Positions 24,400 through 36,742 of a DNA stretch of 64,000 nt are shown here, piece by piece (position 1 is the first letter of the stretch; each line of letters starts with the position of its first letter). The stretch lies in the NCBI GenBank assembly GCA_039545295.1, contig BCIK01000004.1, positions 63,389 to 127,388 on the forward strand, read 5' to 3'. The translations under genes were made by a program, and so were the position numbers. This DNA comes from Udeniomyces pyricola. Taxonomy: Eukaryota > Basidiomycota > Tremellomycetes > Cystofilobasidiales > Mrakiaceae. The notes below the pieces were generated by a model, which was given only the letters and a program-made list of their open reading frames with translations, was not told the origin of the DNA and did not search any database.

Positions 24400-26418
24400 T
24401 CAGTCGCCCTTGTTCTCACGCTTGACGCGAGAGAACATTCCAACCTGGCGTAACAAGAGATATAGGGGTGATAAGCACATATTAATGGTTGACTAGCTTG
24501 TCAGCATTCGGCTCAGATCAAGATCAGGCCGTTCGAAGAAAAACCAGCGTTTACCTTGGGATCAGTAATGAACCGGTAAGTCACATATGGCCAGGATGCG
24601 TGTGACTTGAGCTGGTCTGTAAAGGATGTCGGATGGAATGGAGAAAGATGCCAGTCAGGCTCGGCTAGGTTGAGGATTAATAACCCAAGAAACTCGGATC
24701 TCTCACCTTCTTGATAGAACTCAGGAGCCATGGCTTTGACCTGGGGAAGATTATGCCACGGAATGTTGGGGAAATCATGATGCTCGTTGTGGTACCCAAC
24801 CTAGTACAGAGCCAGAGGGTATGGTCATCAGCTCCCAAGATTAAACAAGGCGAAGTCACAGTGACATTAAGGCTAACAACTTACGTTGTAAGCGAAAAAG
24901 TTGAGGATGCCATAATAGCTGTACGTCTCTTGTTCGTCCCCTTCCTCCCAAACGTAGTGCTCGGCTGGAAAATCAAGAAGCAAATGAGGTGTCAACTACA
25001 AAATCTTCTGGGTTGACAGTTCAGTAATTACAAAGGCGGGGACTCAACCGATGAAGTGGCCGGCGAGGGGGTGCAAGCTTCCAGCAAGGAAACTACTCAT
25101 CAGAAGGTACACCAAGCTGAACCAGGAGCCAGTGGCATAGACGAGAGTAGCATTGAAAGCAATCACGACCGCATAGTTAAGGGCGTGATACCGTGTAAAC
25201 TGCCCCTGGGAACGAACGAACCCCGGTCGAAGGGCGTAAAAGAGGATTTGGAAGATGCTAGATGTAGTCGGCATTAGTGAAGTGCACATAAGTTCAGGAC
25301 ATGTCTGTGGGTAACCTGGTCGAAAAGTATGCAGCTGGCTAATCGAGAGATGGGAGCAAGCGGACATACGCGAAAAAGGTCTTGCCAGCAACGTTGTTTA
25401 GGAACATAGCCTCGAACTTGCAGGGGACGTCGGTGTCAATGCCGTCTTCTCCCATTCGCTTGTGGTGTTCAAGATGATACTTCTGAGCCCAGGCAATCCC
25501 AGAAGAATGCACGAACAAAATGAAGAATAGAAACCGAAATGATTGTTAGTTAAATGCGCAAACATTCGCCAAACTCTCCTTCCAGGGGCACGTCGAGTTG
25601 CAACCAACCTTAAAAACGACGCTGTACGGGATCCCAATTCCGAGGTTCGCTACCATAGCGAGCAGTCGATTGGGAAGGATGCTCTGAAAGGCGAGGTTAT
25701 GTGTGATTTCGTGAATAGCCAGGAACAGGTTTTGATTGCAAGTTCCACCGATGGCATAGGCAGTCAACAAGAACTTCCACGAGAGCGGGTGCGTGTTTCG
25801 GAGGAGCGCAGCACATGTCACTTGGAGAAGGACGACCGATAAAACGAGATACTTGGTGAGCTTGGAGTGACCCATGAGCGTCTTAATCTGTGCGCAGGCG
25901 AAAAGGAACAAAGGGCCGGTACAAGCGTCCAACAAGCTTTCAGTTTGGAGCTCGCAGGGGCCTCCCTGAATTCAGACAGCACGTGGCTTTGCAGCAAAGA
26001 AAAAAAAACCCCGAGTCGTGTAGTAGTCTCACCAACAGAGGAGGGTGGAACGAACTTCTGGATGGGCTTTGAGGATTTGAAGTCGCCTGCTGCGATGGGG
26101 TTCCTCCGTCATGGTCCAGAGAAAGTCAGTCCTGTCGAGGCCATAGAGCTTGGTATGTTCATCGACAACATCCTGCCCATTGTGAGATGAACGGCGTTGA
26201 CCGTTGCGCTGACGGAGTTGGTTTGAGCCATCAGACTCGTCAGCAGAGCCTTCTGAGGCGGAAGAGACAACGGTCGAAGTCGGAGGGCTCTCGGCACCCC
26301 CGTAGAGGGAGTAGTCTGAATGGAAGAAGGCAGTCCGTCAGATGCGCGTCCAGTCAAAGATGGTAGAAGAGATTCAGGCTGAGAGCTCACCGACGATAGG
26401 ATGATTGGTAATGGCCAT
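24400..26418 (-). CDS. DES1: sphingolipid delta4-desaturase (DES1 type)
   Basis: ER membrane di-iron enzyme that introduces the 4,5-trans double bond into dihydroceramide, an early step of glucosylceramide synthesis in fungi. The start exon is MAITNHPIV (ATG at 26418). A Ser-rich leader follows, then [20 protein letters not shown], the family's N-terminal signature. The first histidine box is HEITHN, the second [12 protein letters not shown] and the third [12 protein letters not shown]. Several hydrophobic spans separate them (for example [11 protein letters not shown] and [17 protein letters not shown]). The last exon is [14 protein letters not shown] with a TGA at 24400-24402, after a donor at FITDPK. 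First junctions: 26418-26391, 26315-26056 and 25887-25609, all in phase. At least seven exons. The extended N-terminus and Lys/Arg-rich C-terminus are as in other fungal members. Confidence 0.94.
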
Positions 26419-27696
26419 TGGAAACGGAAGGAAGACGAAGGGACAGATGTATCGGAAAGCGGCGTGAATGCTCAAGTCGAACCGGTCGAGCCTGGGCCGG
26501 TGGAAGAGATGGGGGGGGGGGGATATATGAAGCAAACGGGCGAGGCGGGTGAGGATGAGACGAGGCCAGGGACGATGAGTTGAGAGTTGAGGACAGTGAA
26601 ACGAACGAGCGGGTGAGGAGGATGGGCCGGCTAAAAGGAAGGTGTGATGGTCCAGATAGGTGGATAGATCGATATGAATGATTTCGGGTGGTGCGGTGAG
26701 TGAAGATGATATGTGTGAACTGAGGTGTGTGGCCGTGTGGCGTCCGGCGTGCAGGCTGGGTGCGACGTGCAGGTGAGAATATGGTGGGAATATGGGATGT
26801 TTGGCACTTATAGCTGTGTAACGCTGTACACAACATGAACCGCAATCGATCCTTGTATATATTAGTAGATAATTCATTAATCATCAAGTCATTTCCGAGC
26901 GAAGTGAATGCAAGCTTTCAGAGTGAGTCAAAGAGCGTCGCTTCTTTTATGGTTCGAAGTGAAGAGATGATTTCGAACAATGAAACAGGTTAAAAATGAG
27001 GGAATTGCGATCACGTGTAACGCACAGCCACCGTGATGTTTGGCCGGCTCATGATCGACGATTATACCCATGACTTTAACATGAATCGAATACTAAATGA
27101 TTTTAGCCGATATATCCAAGTTGCCTGCTCACCTGCTTCTCTGCTGTGTTTCCCTACCTCTCTTCCGGCTCTCTATCGACCCTGTCATCTCTTGTCATCG
27201 GTCAACATTCAATATTCAACTCAGCCATCTGGTCTCCGTGTTTAATTCGTCCGTTCCCCTCACAAAACACCCATCGATTTGTGATTACTTCCCACTCCGT
27301 CATCGATCATCCAACCACTGACCTGGGCTTTGGACGTTCGACGTTCGACATCCATATTCTCTGTCTTTCCCCCTCCAACCCGTCTCCAGTTCCACCCTGT
27401 CCGTCGTCTCTCTCGCCAGAAGCGGCCGGCTTCTTCCTACTCGTCCCACGGTCGCCTTTCCGGGACTCCCCTCGACTCGGCTCATCTTCTCCCCCGCCAA
27501 TATCGCTCCATCCCCTCGCACCACAAACTCCTCCTCCAGGTCCACCACCCGCAAGCCAGCCTTCCACCCTTCCTCAACATCCCAGTCTCGATCCGACTCT
27601 ATCCAAAAGCCAACTGTCGATCGCTGGGCACACATTCCTCAGCACTTGCGCCGACAACCCAAAATTGTACGCAACTACGAATACGACGCCAAGGCC
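26419..27696. other. divergent intergenic region, desaturase / tRNase Z
   Basis: 1278 bases between divergent start codons. The right part (27322-27696) is an open frame running into tRNase Z without an ATG (see findings). The left part holds 5' flank of the desaturase, with a G-run and short AT-rich patches. No other gene is recognised. Confidence 0.5.
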
Positions 27697-30600
27697 ATGA
27701 TTCCAAGCCAAATCGCCGAGCGCATCGCTCCCGACCATGTCTTCCGTCCCCTTAGCTCGCAGACGGTCGACTCCGAACCAGCCCTGTACCTCGAATTCCA
27801 GACGGCCAGGTATTTTATCAACGTGGGAGAGGGTCATCAGCGGACTTGCCGCCAGCTCGGGGCTTCGTTCAGGCACACCAAAGCCATATTTCTCACTAGT
27901 CTCAATGCCAACGACGTCGGTGGTCTGGCGGGTGGGTCATTGGTCCTTGACCCCGCGTGTTCTTTCTGACCCTATCCATGTCTGATCTGAGCCGGCTTGT
28001 GAACGTTCTTTCTCTTATAGGCAACTTGTTCTTGCTCGCCGACCAAGGCATCAGCACCAACATCACTATCGTTGGCCCCAAGAACCTCAAATATCTTCTG
28101 GCCAGCTACCGCTCTTGGTTCGCGCGGTACGTGTCGTCTTGCATCCCGATCGCACTATAGACAGATTGACCTAGGTGTGAGAGCGTTTGAGAGGGCCCTA
28201 CCCATACTTGTACCTTGTCGCTCACACCCCTCTTATTGCACTCAACCCTGCAGGAGGGATCTCAAGGTTGATGTCATTGAATGCCCGGTCGACAGTCGTT
28301 CCGATAGTAGCCAAATCAATTACTCCGATGGCATGATCGATGTTCGTTCCGTACCCGTTCGAACTGTCACACCCCGTGCAGGGCTAAGTAAACGCAGCCG
28401 AAGCCCTTCGCCACAGGCGTCCAGCAAAAAGCCATCCGCGACGACTACATTGGCGCCCGGACTCGTCTCAGAGGCTGCCAGCCAACAGCCCAGCACTTCT
28501 GCCGGTCATTCGCAAGAACAACTTCTCGAATGGTGTCACAACCGCATGTTTGCCCCAACCTCAGATCAATCCACGGCTCTGCTGCCGCATGTCGTGGATG
28601 GGCTCCGCGTTGAGCAACCTCACGAAAGCCGTCTCTGCTACATCATCACTGGTCCGGAAAAGCGGGGTAAATTCAATGTCGCCAAGGCCAAGGAACTCGG
28701 TGTTCAGCCAGGGAAAAATTACTCTCTTCTGGCCTCGGGGTCAAGTGTTGTTGTTTCAGGCGTTGACGGTCAGCCAGATCGTACTGTCAGACCAGACGAG
28801 GTCATGGGCAAGCCTCAACCGCGATCTGTAGGTTCCCAATCCTTGTTGGTAGTGGCAGGACACCTTCTTGAGGTTTTCCTCAACAATGTCTGTATATAGT
28901 GATTCACTGACCCATACGTCGCTGGCTATCAGACATCCCTCATCATCGACTGTCCCAATTCCGTCGCCATCAAAGACCTCGTGGAGAACCCTGTTTGGGA
29001 TAGCTATCGCAAGCCTGATGAGGATGGAGTTTGGCCTGTTCATGTTATCTGGCACAAAACTGGAACGTGGACCAAGAACGAAGCGTACCAAGCTTGGATG
29101 AAGTCCTTTGGACCTCAAGTTCAGGTGAGCGGAATCGACGCTTGATGTGAGGCTACGATTGGCTTGCCGTTCACAGCAGGCTAACATGTTCGTGTATCTT
29201 CCAGCATATGACTGGCGACGTCGACTTGCGAGGCAACCACCTTACCTTCACCAGCTCAGCTGCATTCTCCCGAAAACTCTCCCTAATCGACCCAGACATC
29301 TTCCGTCGCCAGGACTTTGATGTGCTTCCTGTTCCTGGTTCGTGACCAATCCGTGCTTCTTCCAGATGTCTGACGATGCCGCACACGAAAGCTGTTCTCA
29401 TACGTTTGGCTGTTTTCTCTTTCTTTCTTTTTCACGTTTCATATTTATCTTTGTATCCGTTACAGACCTTCCTCCCAACCATTACCCTCTCGATCCCCGT
29501 CGAGCCATCAGAGCTATGCCCCGAATGGATTCTACCTATGTTGCACCTCAAAGTGGCTCAATCAAAGCTATCACCCAGACAGAGGAGGAGTTCAAGGCAT
29601 CGATTTGTGCTGCATCTCCTGCGGCTTTTGAAGTCATTGCCCAAACACAACAGGCTGTCAAGGAGCTTGAGGCCAAGATGCTCGAAGAGGCCAAGCCACC
29701 TCAACCTGGAGACGATATTGTCCTGACACCCTTGGGAACGGGTAGTTCCATGCCTTCAATGTATCGAAACGGTAAGCACCTCCTTGCTTTCTTGTCCCTC
29801 TATCTTCCCCCTCCCCCCTTTCTCCTTCCACTCCAACTATCAGGACCGTCAAATTGGATGTTATTCACCAGTGCCATATACTTGAACTGATCGGACTTCC
29901 AACCTATACTGCGGCTTCCTAGTCAGCTCAACGCACCTCAAGGTCCCCGGCTGGGGCAGCATCCTCCTAGATTGCGGAGAGGGCACGTTCGGCCAGCTTT
30001 GCCGAATATTCACTCGAGCCGAGATCAAGAACGTTGTCGAAGACATCAAACTCATCTTCATCTCGCACCTGCATGCCGACCACCACATCGGTCTCATCCG
30101 CTTTTTGCACATGCGAACGCAGGTGGGTATTTGAATCGTATCCACATATGCTTCGTCGGTGTATCCAGATCGCCTCTTTTGGTTTCATGGTATTGATTTT
30201 TTAATCCTCCTTTCTGGCTTCCTTGAAACCCTTCCTGCGGCTTTCATACAGCTTTCCAAGACGCCTACGCCCATCACCATTGTGTGCCCCTTTGCCATCG
30301 GACGGCAGCTGGAAGAAACCACCGCTTTCCAAGATATCGGCCTCCACACAACCAACATCCGTATCGTTCACTGCCACGATATCGGCCCCGGCAAGTTGAG
30401 TAACATCACTACCGAGACCATGCCTGATTCCAAGACGTGAGTAGCTTGTTCTTGCTTTGAATTTGCTGGCATGTCCTTGTTACTGTACTGCGTGACGCCG
30501 GTTACTAATCGATCGCCCTCTGCTTGGCAGCACTCATGCTCTGGCTCACCTCCAACGATTACATCTCGAGATGGGCTTGACCAAGGTTGAGGCAGTTCAG

Positions 30601-31538
30601 GTCGACCACCGTGGAACGTCTTGTTATGGACTGGTCCTCGAGCACAAGGATGGATGGAAGATTGCGTGAGTCGGCGTACTGTCGCTTCTCTCTTTTTTCC
30701 TCTCCCCTCATGTGCAAGGAGAATGGAGCAATTCTTGCGTTCTAGCCATGATATGCCAGCGCTGATTTTTTTCTTCTTCTGTGATTACTTTGACCAACTC
30801 TCTCTGTCAATCTTTCTAGGTATTCGGGAGACACCAGACCCTGTCAGACCTTAATCGACGCTGGTCTAGACGCTACACTCCTCATCCATGAAGCAACGAT
30901 TGAGGATGATACCCCAGAATACCTCCAGGAGATTGCAGAACACAACGCCACTTCTCAAATCAAGAAGCTCACTTACCACCAACTCGCTAAAAACAAAGGC
31001 CACAGCACGTTTGCCGAAGCGATTGATGTCGGTCGAAAGTGCGTAGACATGTCTTGAGGCCGCGTTCAAATTCCTTTCTCTGGTCTTCCTTTACAGTTTG
31101 GTTTGAGTCAACAACTTTTTTTTTTTTTGTCCTTTTCATATTAAACTGACTCATCTCTCCAACTCGCGTCTCTCTCATCATTCCATCATCAGGATGCGAG
31201 CCAAACACGTTCTCCTCACTCATTTCTCGCAGCGATATCCCAAGTCAGTGAACCTGACCCTGAAAGAGGCCGATCCTTCGGCGTCACCTGAAATTCAGGC
31301 CAACTCGGCGACCCAAGTGATAGCCCTCGCACTCGATCTCGTGACGGTCTCGATTGGGGACCTCTGGAAGCTCCGGGAATATTACCCCGCCGTCTCGGCA
31401 CTTGGCACGGAAGAGGAGATTATCGAGCCTTTGCCACTCATGGCCAGCCCGGAATTTACTGTCAGCACAGATGAAACCAAACGGCAAGCCAAGCAGAAAA
31501 GACGACGCGACAACAGAGGCCAGCGCGATGTCGTTTGA
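27697..31538 (+). CDS. TRZ1: tRNase Z, long form (ELAC2/Trz1)
   Basis: Zinc metallo-beta-lactamase-fold endonuclease that removes the 3' trailer of precursor tRNA in nucleus and mitochondria. Eleven exons join in phase from the ATG at 27697: 27697-27931, 28021-28126, 28254-28827, 28933-29124, 29205-29337, 29466-29771, 29923-30122, 30252-30436, 30531-30665, 30820-31038, 31193-31538 (876 residues). The N-terminal half is the degenerate, non-catalytic domain ([16 protein letters not shown]) with a low-complexity linker. The C-terminal half carries the catalytic motifs: [14 protein letters not shown], the zinc-binding [36 protein letters not shown] and [10 protein letters not shown]. All are intact. 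The frame stays open upstream of this ATG, so the true start may lie further 5'. The C-terminus is Lys/Arg-rich. Confidence 0.95.
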
Positions 31539-31699
31539 TACGAATGCAGCTTGTCGACCGAGGAGGGGTTATCCGAGACCGAGGGAGAGGTTTGGGGAGG
31601 TATGTAGAGGACGGCCCAGGACTTGGTTCGGGAGAAAGGAAGGGGATTGAGGGGCAAGAGGTTTTTGATAGCAGGTTTCTTGACCACAAACAAGAAAAT

Positions 31700-31732
31700 G
31701 AAAGGAAAAGGAAAAAAAAAGGAAAAAAAAGG

Positions 31733-31767
<35 letters not shown>

Positions 31768-31768
31768 G

Positions 31769-31799
<31 letters not shown>

Positions 31800-31813
31800 A
31801 GAGGAAAAGAAAA
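31700..31813. repeat. 114-nt uninterrupted A/G (homopurine) tract
   Basis: Every base between 31700 and 31813 is A or G, mostly A with isolated G or GG. It lies just 3' of tRNase Z. Assembly length may be inexact in such sequence. Confidence 0.9.
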
Positions 31814-32073
31814 CAAGATCAAGACCAAAATAAATGCAAGGTGATTTCCATTCGGCTTTGTCGCTGAACGGCAGGGATGAGCCAGAATGATGGTACGTAG
31901 TACCGCCAAATGAGATGGCCGGGGCTGGAAGAGTAACAATCAAATCAGAGGTAAGAAGCCGGAGGGACCTGTAGGCCAAAGGGCGGGGCGAAGAAAAAAA
32001 AGGCAAGAAGAACGAATGACTAGCTAGATCCGATCAAGAAAGATGACAGTAACGGAAGAGAAGAGAAGAAAGG

Positions 32074-32097
32074 AAAAAAAAAAAAAAAAAAAAAAAA
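32074..32097. repeat. 24-nt poly-A run
   Basis: A run of A preceded by a purine-rich stretch, between convergent genes. It could be a genomic simple repeat. Confidence 0.8.
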
Positions 32098-32228
32098 CGT
32101 GTATAGTCTGTGCATCACTGTCGTGCGTTAATCCAATTGCCTCAAATGACTAGCCCTATAACTGAGCAAGTTTACATGCCATATATACCAAGTATGTATC
32201 TATATGATCAACGTCGACGTAGTAATGA

Positions 32229-33568
32229 TCATCCTTCATGTGTGGTTCCCATGGCCCCCTTCTTTCCCTGCCGAGATTTAACCGCATTGGCGAGACGAGA
32301 TGACAGGTGAGATGCAGAACTACTCTGAGCACTTGACGGTGCGACGTCTTGACGCTCAAGAATCTGGGCTTGACGCCGCTCGGCTTCCCGACCCAACGAC
32401 TTGCCCCGTGCCCGACCAGACGCCATTCGTGCTTCATTGGCTAACGTCGTTGTTCGCCATGCTCGTGCGTACAAGATGAAGACTCTCGCGGTCAGGATGA
32501 TGGCCAGAAGGAAGGTGCAGATCGTTCTTGCCTCGAGCGATGTCTTGATGGCTTGCGCGGTAGTACATGCGCGGACGAGAAAGTCTGATCCCAGAAGTTT
32601 CAAGCGGGACCGATTTTGAAGGACGATGGCAAGAAGAGACGTCCGAAGGGGTCTAAAGGCTGGAAGATCTGTCAAGAGCGAGTAAACGACAGCAATGACA
32701 CCAGCGGAAGAGAGATCGAGGGTAGAAAGAAAGGACGCTTCTTCGCTCAAGATGGTGGGAGTCTTGAGGGTCCATCCGCCGCGTTCGGATACGCCTAAAA
32801 CGCTGGCGAGAATCCCACCTCCTGCGGCGGCGAGGGCCGAGAGGATGAGATGAGCAAGTGGGCTGGTCGATAGTGGCACGGACGGGTGCGAGGCGAGAAC
32901 GTGGAGGAGAGACACGATAGATAAGGTCCGCGTGATGGCATCGATGAAGGATAGTCCAAGGTCGAGAGGGAGTCGGGTAAGAGGCGAGGCGAGGAGGAAT
33001 GTGGTGACGGATGAGAGGTGGGTGATGGCAAAGATGGCGGAATAGAGTGGGAGCAGGTAAGGGGAGACAAGGAGTGGGTTTGGCTGGTTGATGAGCATGG
33101 CAACCAAGGATGATCCCCCGACTATCATGGATGACAGGATGAGGTCGATGAGGCGAGAAGGAAGAATTTGCGTGGACAAGACGGGGAAATAAAGAGACGA
33201 AGAAAGGAAAAGAAGAAAAGAAAAGAAAAGAAGGGGAGATGAGAACGTCAGCCAATGACATATTCAATCTGTTGTCTGCCATGGCTGACAACGTATAACG
33301 CGACACAGGTCACCACCATCAAATCAGCTCAACTCGCACAAGCCATCGTGAGGTAGCCGACGAGACCCTTGAAGGTCCCTGCGTTTTCTTGCTCGCTTCG
33401 CTTGCCCTGGATGACCTGACGCCATGCGATGCTGACGCGAAGCGCATGGATTGCGCTCAAGATCGGAAGGGGACACCACTCGGCATCAAGAGGCGTCGCC
33501 AAGCTTGTGAGATGCGAAGACGCGAGGGTGAGATAGGAGGGCGTAAGGATGAGGCCGGAACCCTTCAT
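32229..33568 (-). CDS. multi-pass membrane protein, function unknown (possibly TRIC-like)
   Basis: Two exons join in phase: 33568-33340 (donor GTGCGA) and 33121-32229, giving 373 residues. The first exon (MKGSGLILTPSYLTLASSHL, then WCPLPILSAIHALRVS) leads into YLTMAFGGSSLVAMLINQ across the splice. At least six hydrophobic stretches follow, including YLLPLYSAIFAITHL, LILSALAAAGGGILASVLG, AGVIAVVYSLL and TFLLAIILTARVFILYA. The last about 70 residues are basic, Arg/Ala/Ser-rich and probably cytosolic. The glycine-rich AAAGGGILASVLG segment and the overall size recall TRIC-type intracellular cation channels, but I cannot confirm this. Unusually for the window there is one 218-nt intron. The start is the first ATG in the exon 1 frame. 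Confidence 0.6.
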
Positions 33569-35115
33569 GGCGCCAACTTGAGGATCGATGCGTAGAGGCC
33601 ACGAGGCGTGGATGATCGATGGACTAATACGTAGGCAGACGCGCGGGGTGAGGGGTGGTTGCAGATTGACGTAGGAAGGAGTCCGTTGAAAGGTCGATCG
33701 GTGCAGCAAATACTGAGTTCTGCTCGGATATGATGGGGTGGTACTCAAACTAAATGGACAGCCAACCAGCCAGTCATGACATGATGTATTTGTGCATATA
33801 TAGTATGAGTCATGTTGATAGTGGTTGCAGAGGTCTCCGACAGTCAAGGCAAGTTATCGGAGCCGATTTTGCAGGTCAGAGCAGACATTCAGGCATCAAA
33901 GCATGTGATAAAATATCCCAACTCAGAAACAAGAAAAAGAAAAGAAGGAAAAGGGAAGTGGGTGACGAGATGAAAAAGGATATGCACGATTGGCCCTAAC
34001 CCAACGTCATGCAAAGCGGACAGAAGGGTTGACGGACGAGATGTAAGGCTCTACCTCGCGAACTATTGCGGTGTGGATCTTGCCTAAGCTTTCCCATGAC
34101 ACCGTCTATGGATTAGAGCGGGACATTGGATATTGAACTTGGCGGTGAAGGATGGTGAAGGAGGGGAGAGAAAAGAGAGGAAGAGGAAGGGACAAGGGAT
34201 CAAGATCATCGTCGGTTTGAAAAGCTCGAGGGCAATGATGCACGTCGACACCTTGACATTTAGGGGTAAAGATGGCGAAGCAATCGTTGCGGACGAGGGT
34301 TCAAGCCGAGGGTGTTTGAAAAAAGGGGGGAAGGGGGAGGGGGTGAAAAGAGAGAGTTAGAGTAGATGAGGGTGAGGATGAGAAAAAGAGTTGAGAGGAT
34401 TCGCTGGCTTTTCAAGTGTGAGGTCTAGGTGGCACAGCCCTCGAGGCGAGGCAGGGGCGAGGCAGGCGTAGAGGATGGATGGGCCTGAGTGGGAGGGAGA
34501 CTGAGAGATCGACTGTGAGAGTGAGAGAGAGAGAGAGGACACACTGATCATCCTATACTGTCGCTCGCCTGCGTTTGCCTTCAATCTTTTCGACCACCAG
34601 CAACCTCCCTCAAGCTTGTAAGTATAATCAGCCCTCCCTCCCCTCTTGCCCCTCCCTCCCCCTGCCCTCTGTCCTTCTCCTACGGACCGCATATATCCAC
34701 TCAATACACCCTCCTTACCAACCACAAACCACTCACGCTTGTCTCGCCTCTTTTCCCTTGTTTCCTCACCAGACTCGACTCTTCAAGTGAGCCAAGCCAG
34801 CCTTCTTCTTCCTCTCTCTCTTCCCCCCTCCCTCCGTCCTCTAGCGCCCGCCACAGGCCGTATCTCGACATCGGCTCTCTGTTTCTCTCCGGACCACTCG
34901 CACACCACATGGCTCTCGCTTAGAGACCGGCGCCCAGTCGAAATCGCCGCCGAATAAACGCGATGGCACTTTCACCAGAGACGAAAGAGAAAGCAAGAGA
35001 GAGCGAGCGAGAGCGGACGGGGGGGCACAACCTTTCGCATCAAAAGTCAGTTTGACAGACCGGTTGAGCTGATCCACTTTCCTCATCCACCTTCCTCTAT
35101 TACCCTCATTCCAGA
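33569..35115. other. long divergent intergenic region upstream of uL4
   Basis: 1547 bases between the membrane protein and ribosomal protein uL4. The left part is purine-rich (33925-33960, 34145-34200 and 34320-34350). There is a GA repeat near 34520-34538 and long pyrimidine-rich stretches (34560-34850). A donor-like AAGCTTGTAAGT near 34613-34624 could belong to a 5' UTR intron of uL4. No protein-coding gene is supported. Confidence 0.45.
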
Positions 35116-36742
35116 ATGGCCAGCCGACCCGTTGTCAACTACTTTTCCGAGGCCGGAGGTATGTCGAAACATGCACGTTAACAGGTCAGCCGCGTGTGGC
35201 GTTATGTCAAGTCCAGCGAGCTCATCTTGAACCCCTCTTCTCCCGTTTTTCTTTCCCCATTCTCAGAGGCTTCCGGATCCCTCCCTCTTCCCGCCGTCCT
35301 CACTGCGCCCATCCGATTGGATGTTGTCTCGCAGGTCCACAGTGCGTCACGCTACTCTCATCACGCCTGATTCTGGTGTACTCGCTTTCCGCTCAGAGTT
35401 GACGTTTAGCCCTTTCCTTTTTCCAGAGAGCATGGCCAAGAACAAGAGGCAGGCGTACTCCGTCGCTTCCAACGCCGGAGAGCAGACTTCCGCCGAGTCT
35501 TGGGGAACTGGTAGGGCCGTCGCCCGAATTCCTCGTGTTGGAGGATCGGGAACTCACAGGTCCGGACAGGTACGTTTTCTTCGGTCCCGCCCTCTTCTGC
35601 TTTCCCCCTGTCCTCTTTCATATCATTTACCTCTCAGCTTTGTTGAACCGATTCTGATGGTATTCTCGTTTTCGTAATCCAGGCCGCCTTCGGAAACATG
35701 TGCCGAGGTGGACGAATGTTCGCCCCGACCAAGATCTGGCGAAAGTGGCACGTCAAGGTGAACCAGAACCAGAAGCGATTCGCCGTCGTCTCTGCTCTCG
35801 CCGCCTCGGCCCTTCCCTCGCTCGTCCTTGCTCGAGGACACCGAATCGAGGAGATTGAGGAGGTTCCCCTCGTCGTCTCGGACGCCGCTGAGTCTTACAC
35901 CAAGACCAAGGAGGCCGTCGCCCTCCTCAAGGCCACCAAGGCTTACGACGATGTCGTCAAGGTCTCCAACTCCAGGAAGACCCGAGCCGGAAAGGGCAAG
36001 ATGCGTGGACGCCGACACCGTCAGCGACGAGGACCCCTCGTCGTTTACAACGAGGACAACGGTATCACCAAGGCCTTCCGAAACATCCCCGGAGTTGAGC
36101 TCGTCAACGTCCGAAGGCTCAACCTCCTCCAGCTCGCCCCCGGAGGTCACCTCGGTCGATTCGTCATCTGGACCCAGGGAGCTTTCGGCCTCCTCGATGA
36201 GGTTTACGGCACCTTTGACAAGGCCGCCACCCTCAAGAAGGACTACTTCCTCCCCACCGCCAAGATCTCCAACCCCGACGTCACCCGACTCAGTGAGTGT
36301 CTTGCCCTTGATTCACGTTCCACCATTGCGCGTTCTTTGTTCCGGTCCAAGAGCTTACGCGACCATGATTTCCCTCTTGCTTCCTTTTCCCTCCAGTCAA
36401 CTCGGACGAGATCCAGTCCGTCCTCCGACTTGGTGGCCAGAAGATCGCCAAGCGACCCTTCACCCAGAAGAAGAACCCCCTCAAGAACAAGGTAAGCCTT
36501 CTTTTCTTTTCGCCTCCTTGTCCTCGTATTGTTTGCTTCTTATCCTCCAAGTTGTTGGAAACTGATCCTCTCCGATCACTTTTTTTTAGGCCGTCCTCTT
36601 CTCCCTCAACCCTTACGCCGCTTCCGCCAAGCGAGCCGCTATCAAGGTCCAGGAGAAGCGAACTGCCGGCAAGAAGGCCGCTGCCAAGAAGACCACTGGC
36701 GAGGCTGGAGAGGCTTTCCTCTCGACCCTCATGTCCAACTAG
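35116..36742 (+). CDS. RPL4: 60S ribosomal protein uL4 (L4)
   Basis: Large-subunit protein lining the exit tunnel. Six exons join in phase: 35116-35158, 35267-35341, 35427-35569, 35683-36292, 36397-36491, 36590-36742 (372 residues, usual for eukaryotic uL4). The N-terminus [15 protein letters not shown] leads into [20 protein letters not shown] and [11 protein letters not shown], then [17 protein letters not shown] and the tunnel-loop segment [20 protein letters not shown]. The conserved core [13 protein letters not shown] and the eukaryote-specific basic C-terminus ([20 protein letters not shown]) are intact. Codon use is strongly biased to C-ending codons, as expected for a highly expressed gene. 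Convergent with SRP19 downstream. Confidence 0.97.

Larger units (their letters stand above)
31539..32228. other. convergent intergenic region, purine-rich
   Basis: 690 bases between convergent stops of tRNase Z and the membrane protein. It contains the long purine tract and poly-A run listed separately. No coding frame is supported; the Lys/Phe-rich frames here are products of the A-tracts. Confidence 0.55.

Noticed and set aside
27330..27755. Frame upstream of tRNase Z with a basic, Ser-rich leader
   Set aside because: It starts at TTG, not ATG, and is out of frame with tRNase Z. The frame that does connect is reported as a finding instead.
31535..31867. Lys/Arg-rich frame over the purine tract
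   Set aside because: It is a trivial translation of A/G-rich repeat sequence.
32653..33306. 217-codon minus-strand frame overlapping the membrane protein
   Set aside because: Same strand but a different frame from the supported two-exon model. It reads through the intron and has Ser/Arg-rich shadow composition.
33329..33847. 172-codon frame as a separate gene next to the membrane protein
   Set aside because: Its C-terminal part splices in phase into the membrane protein, and the upstream part has no ATG.
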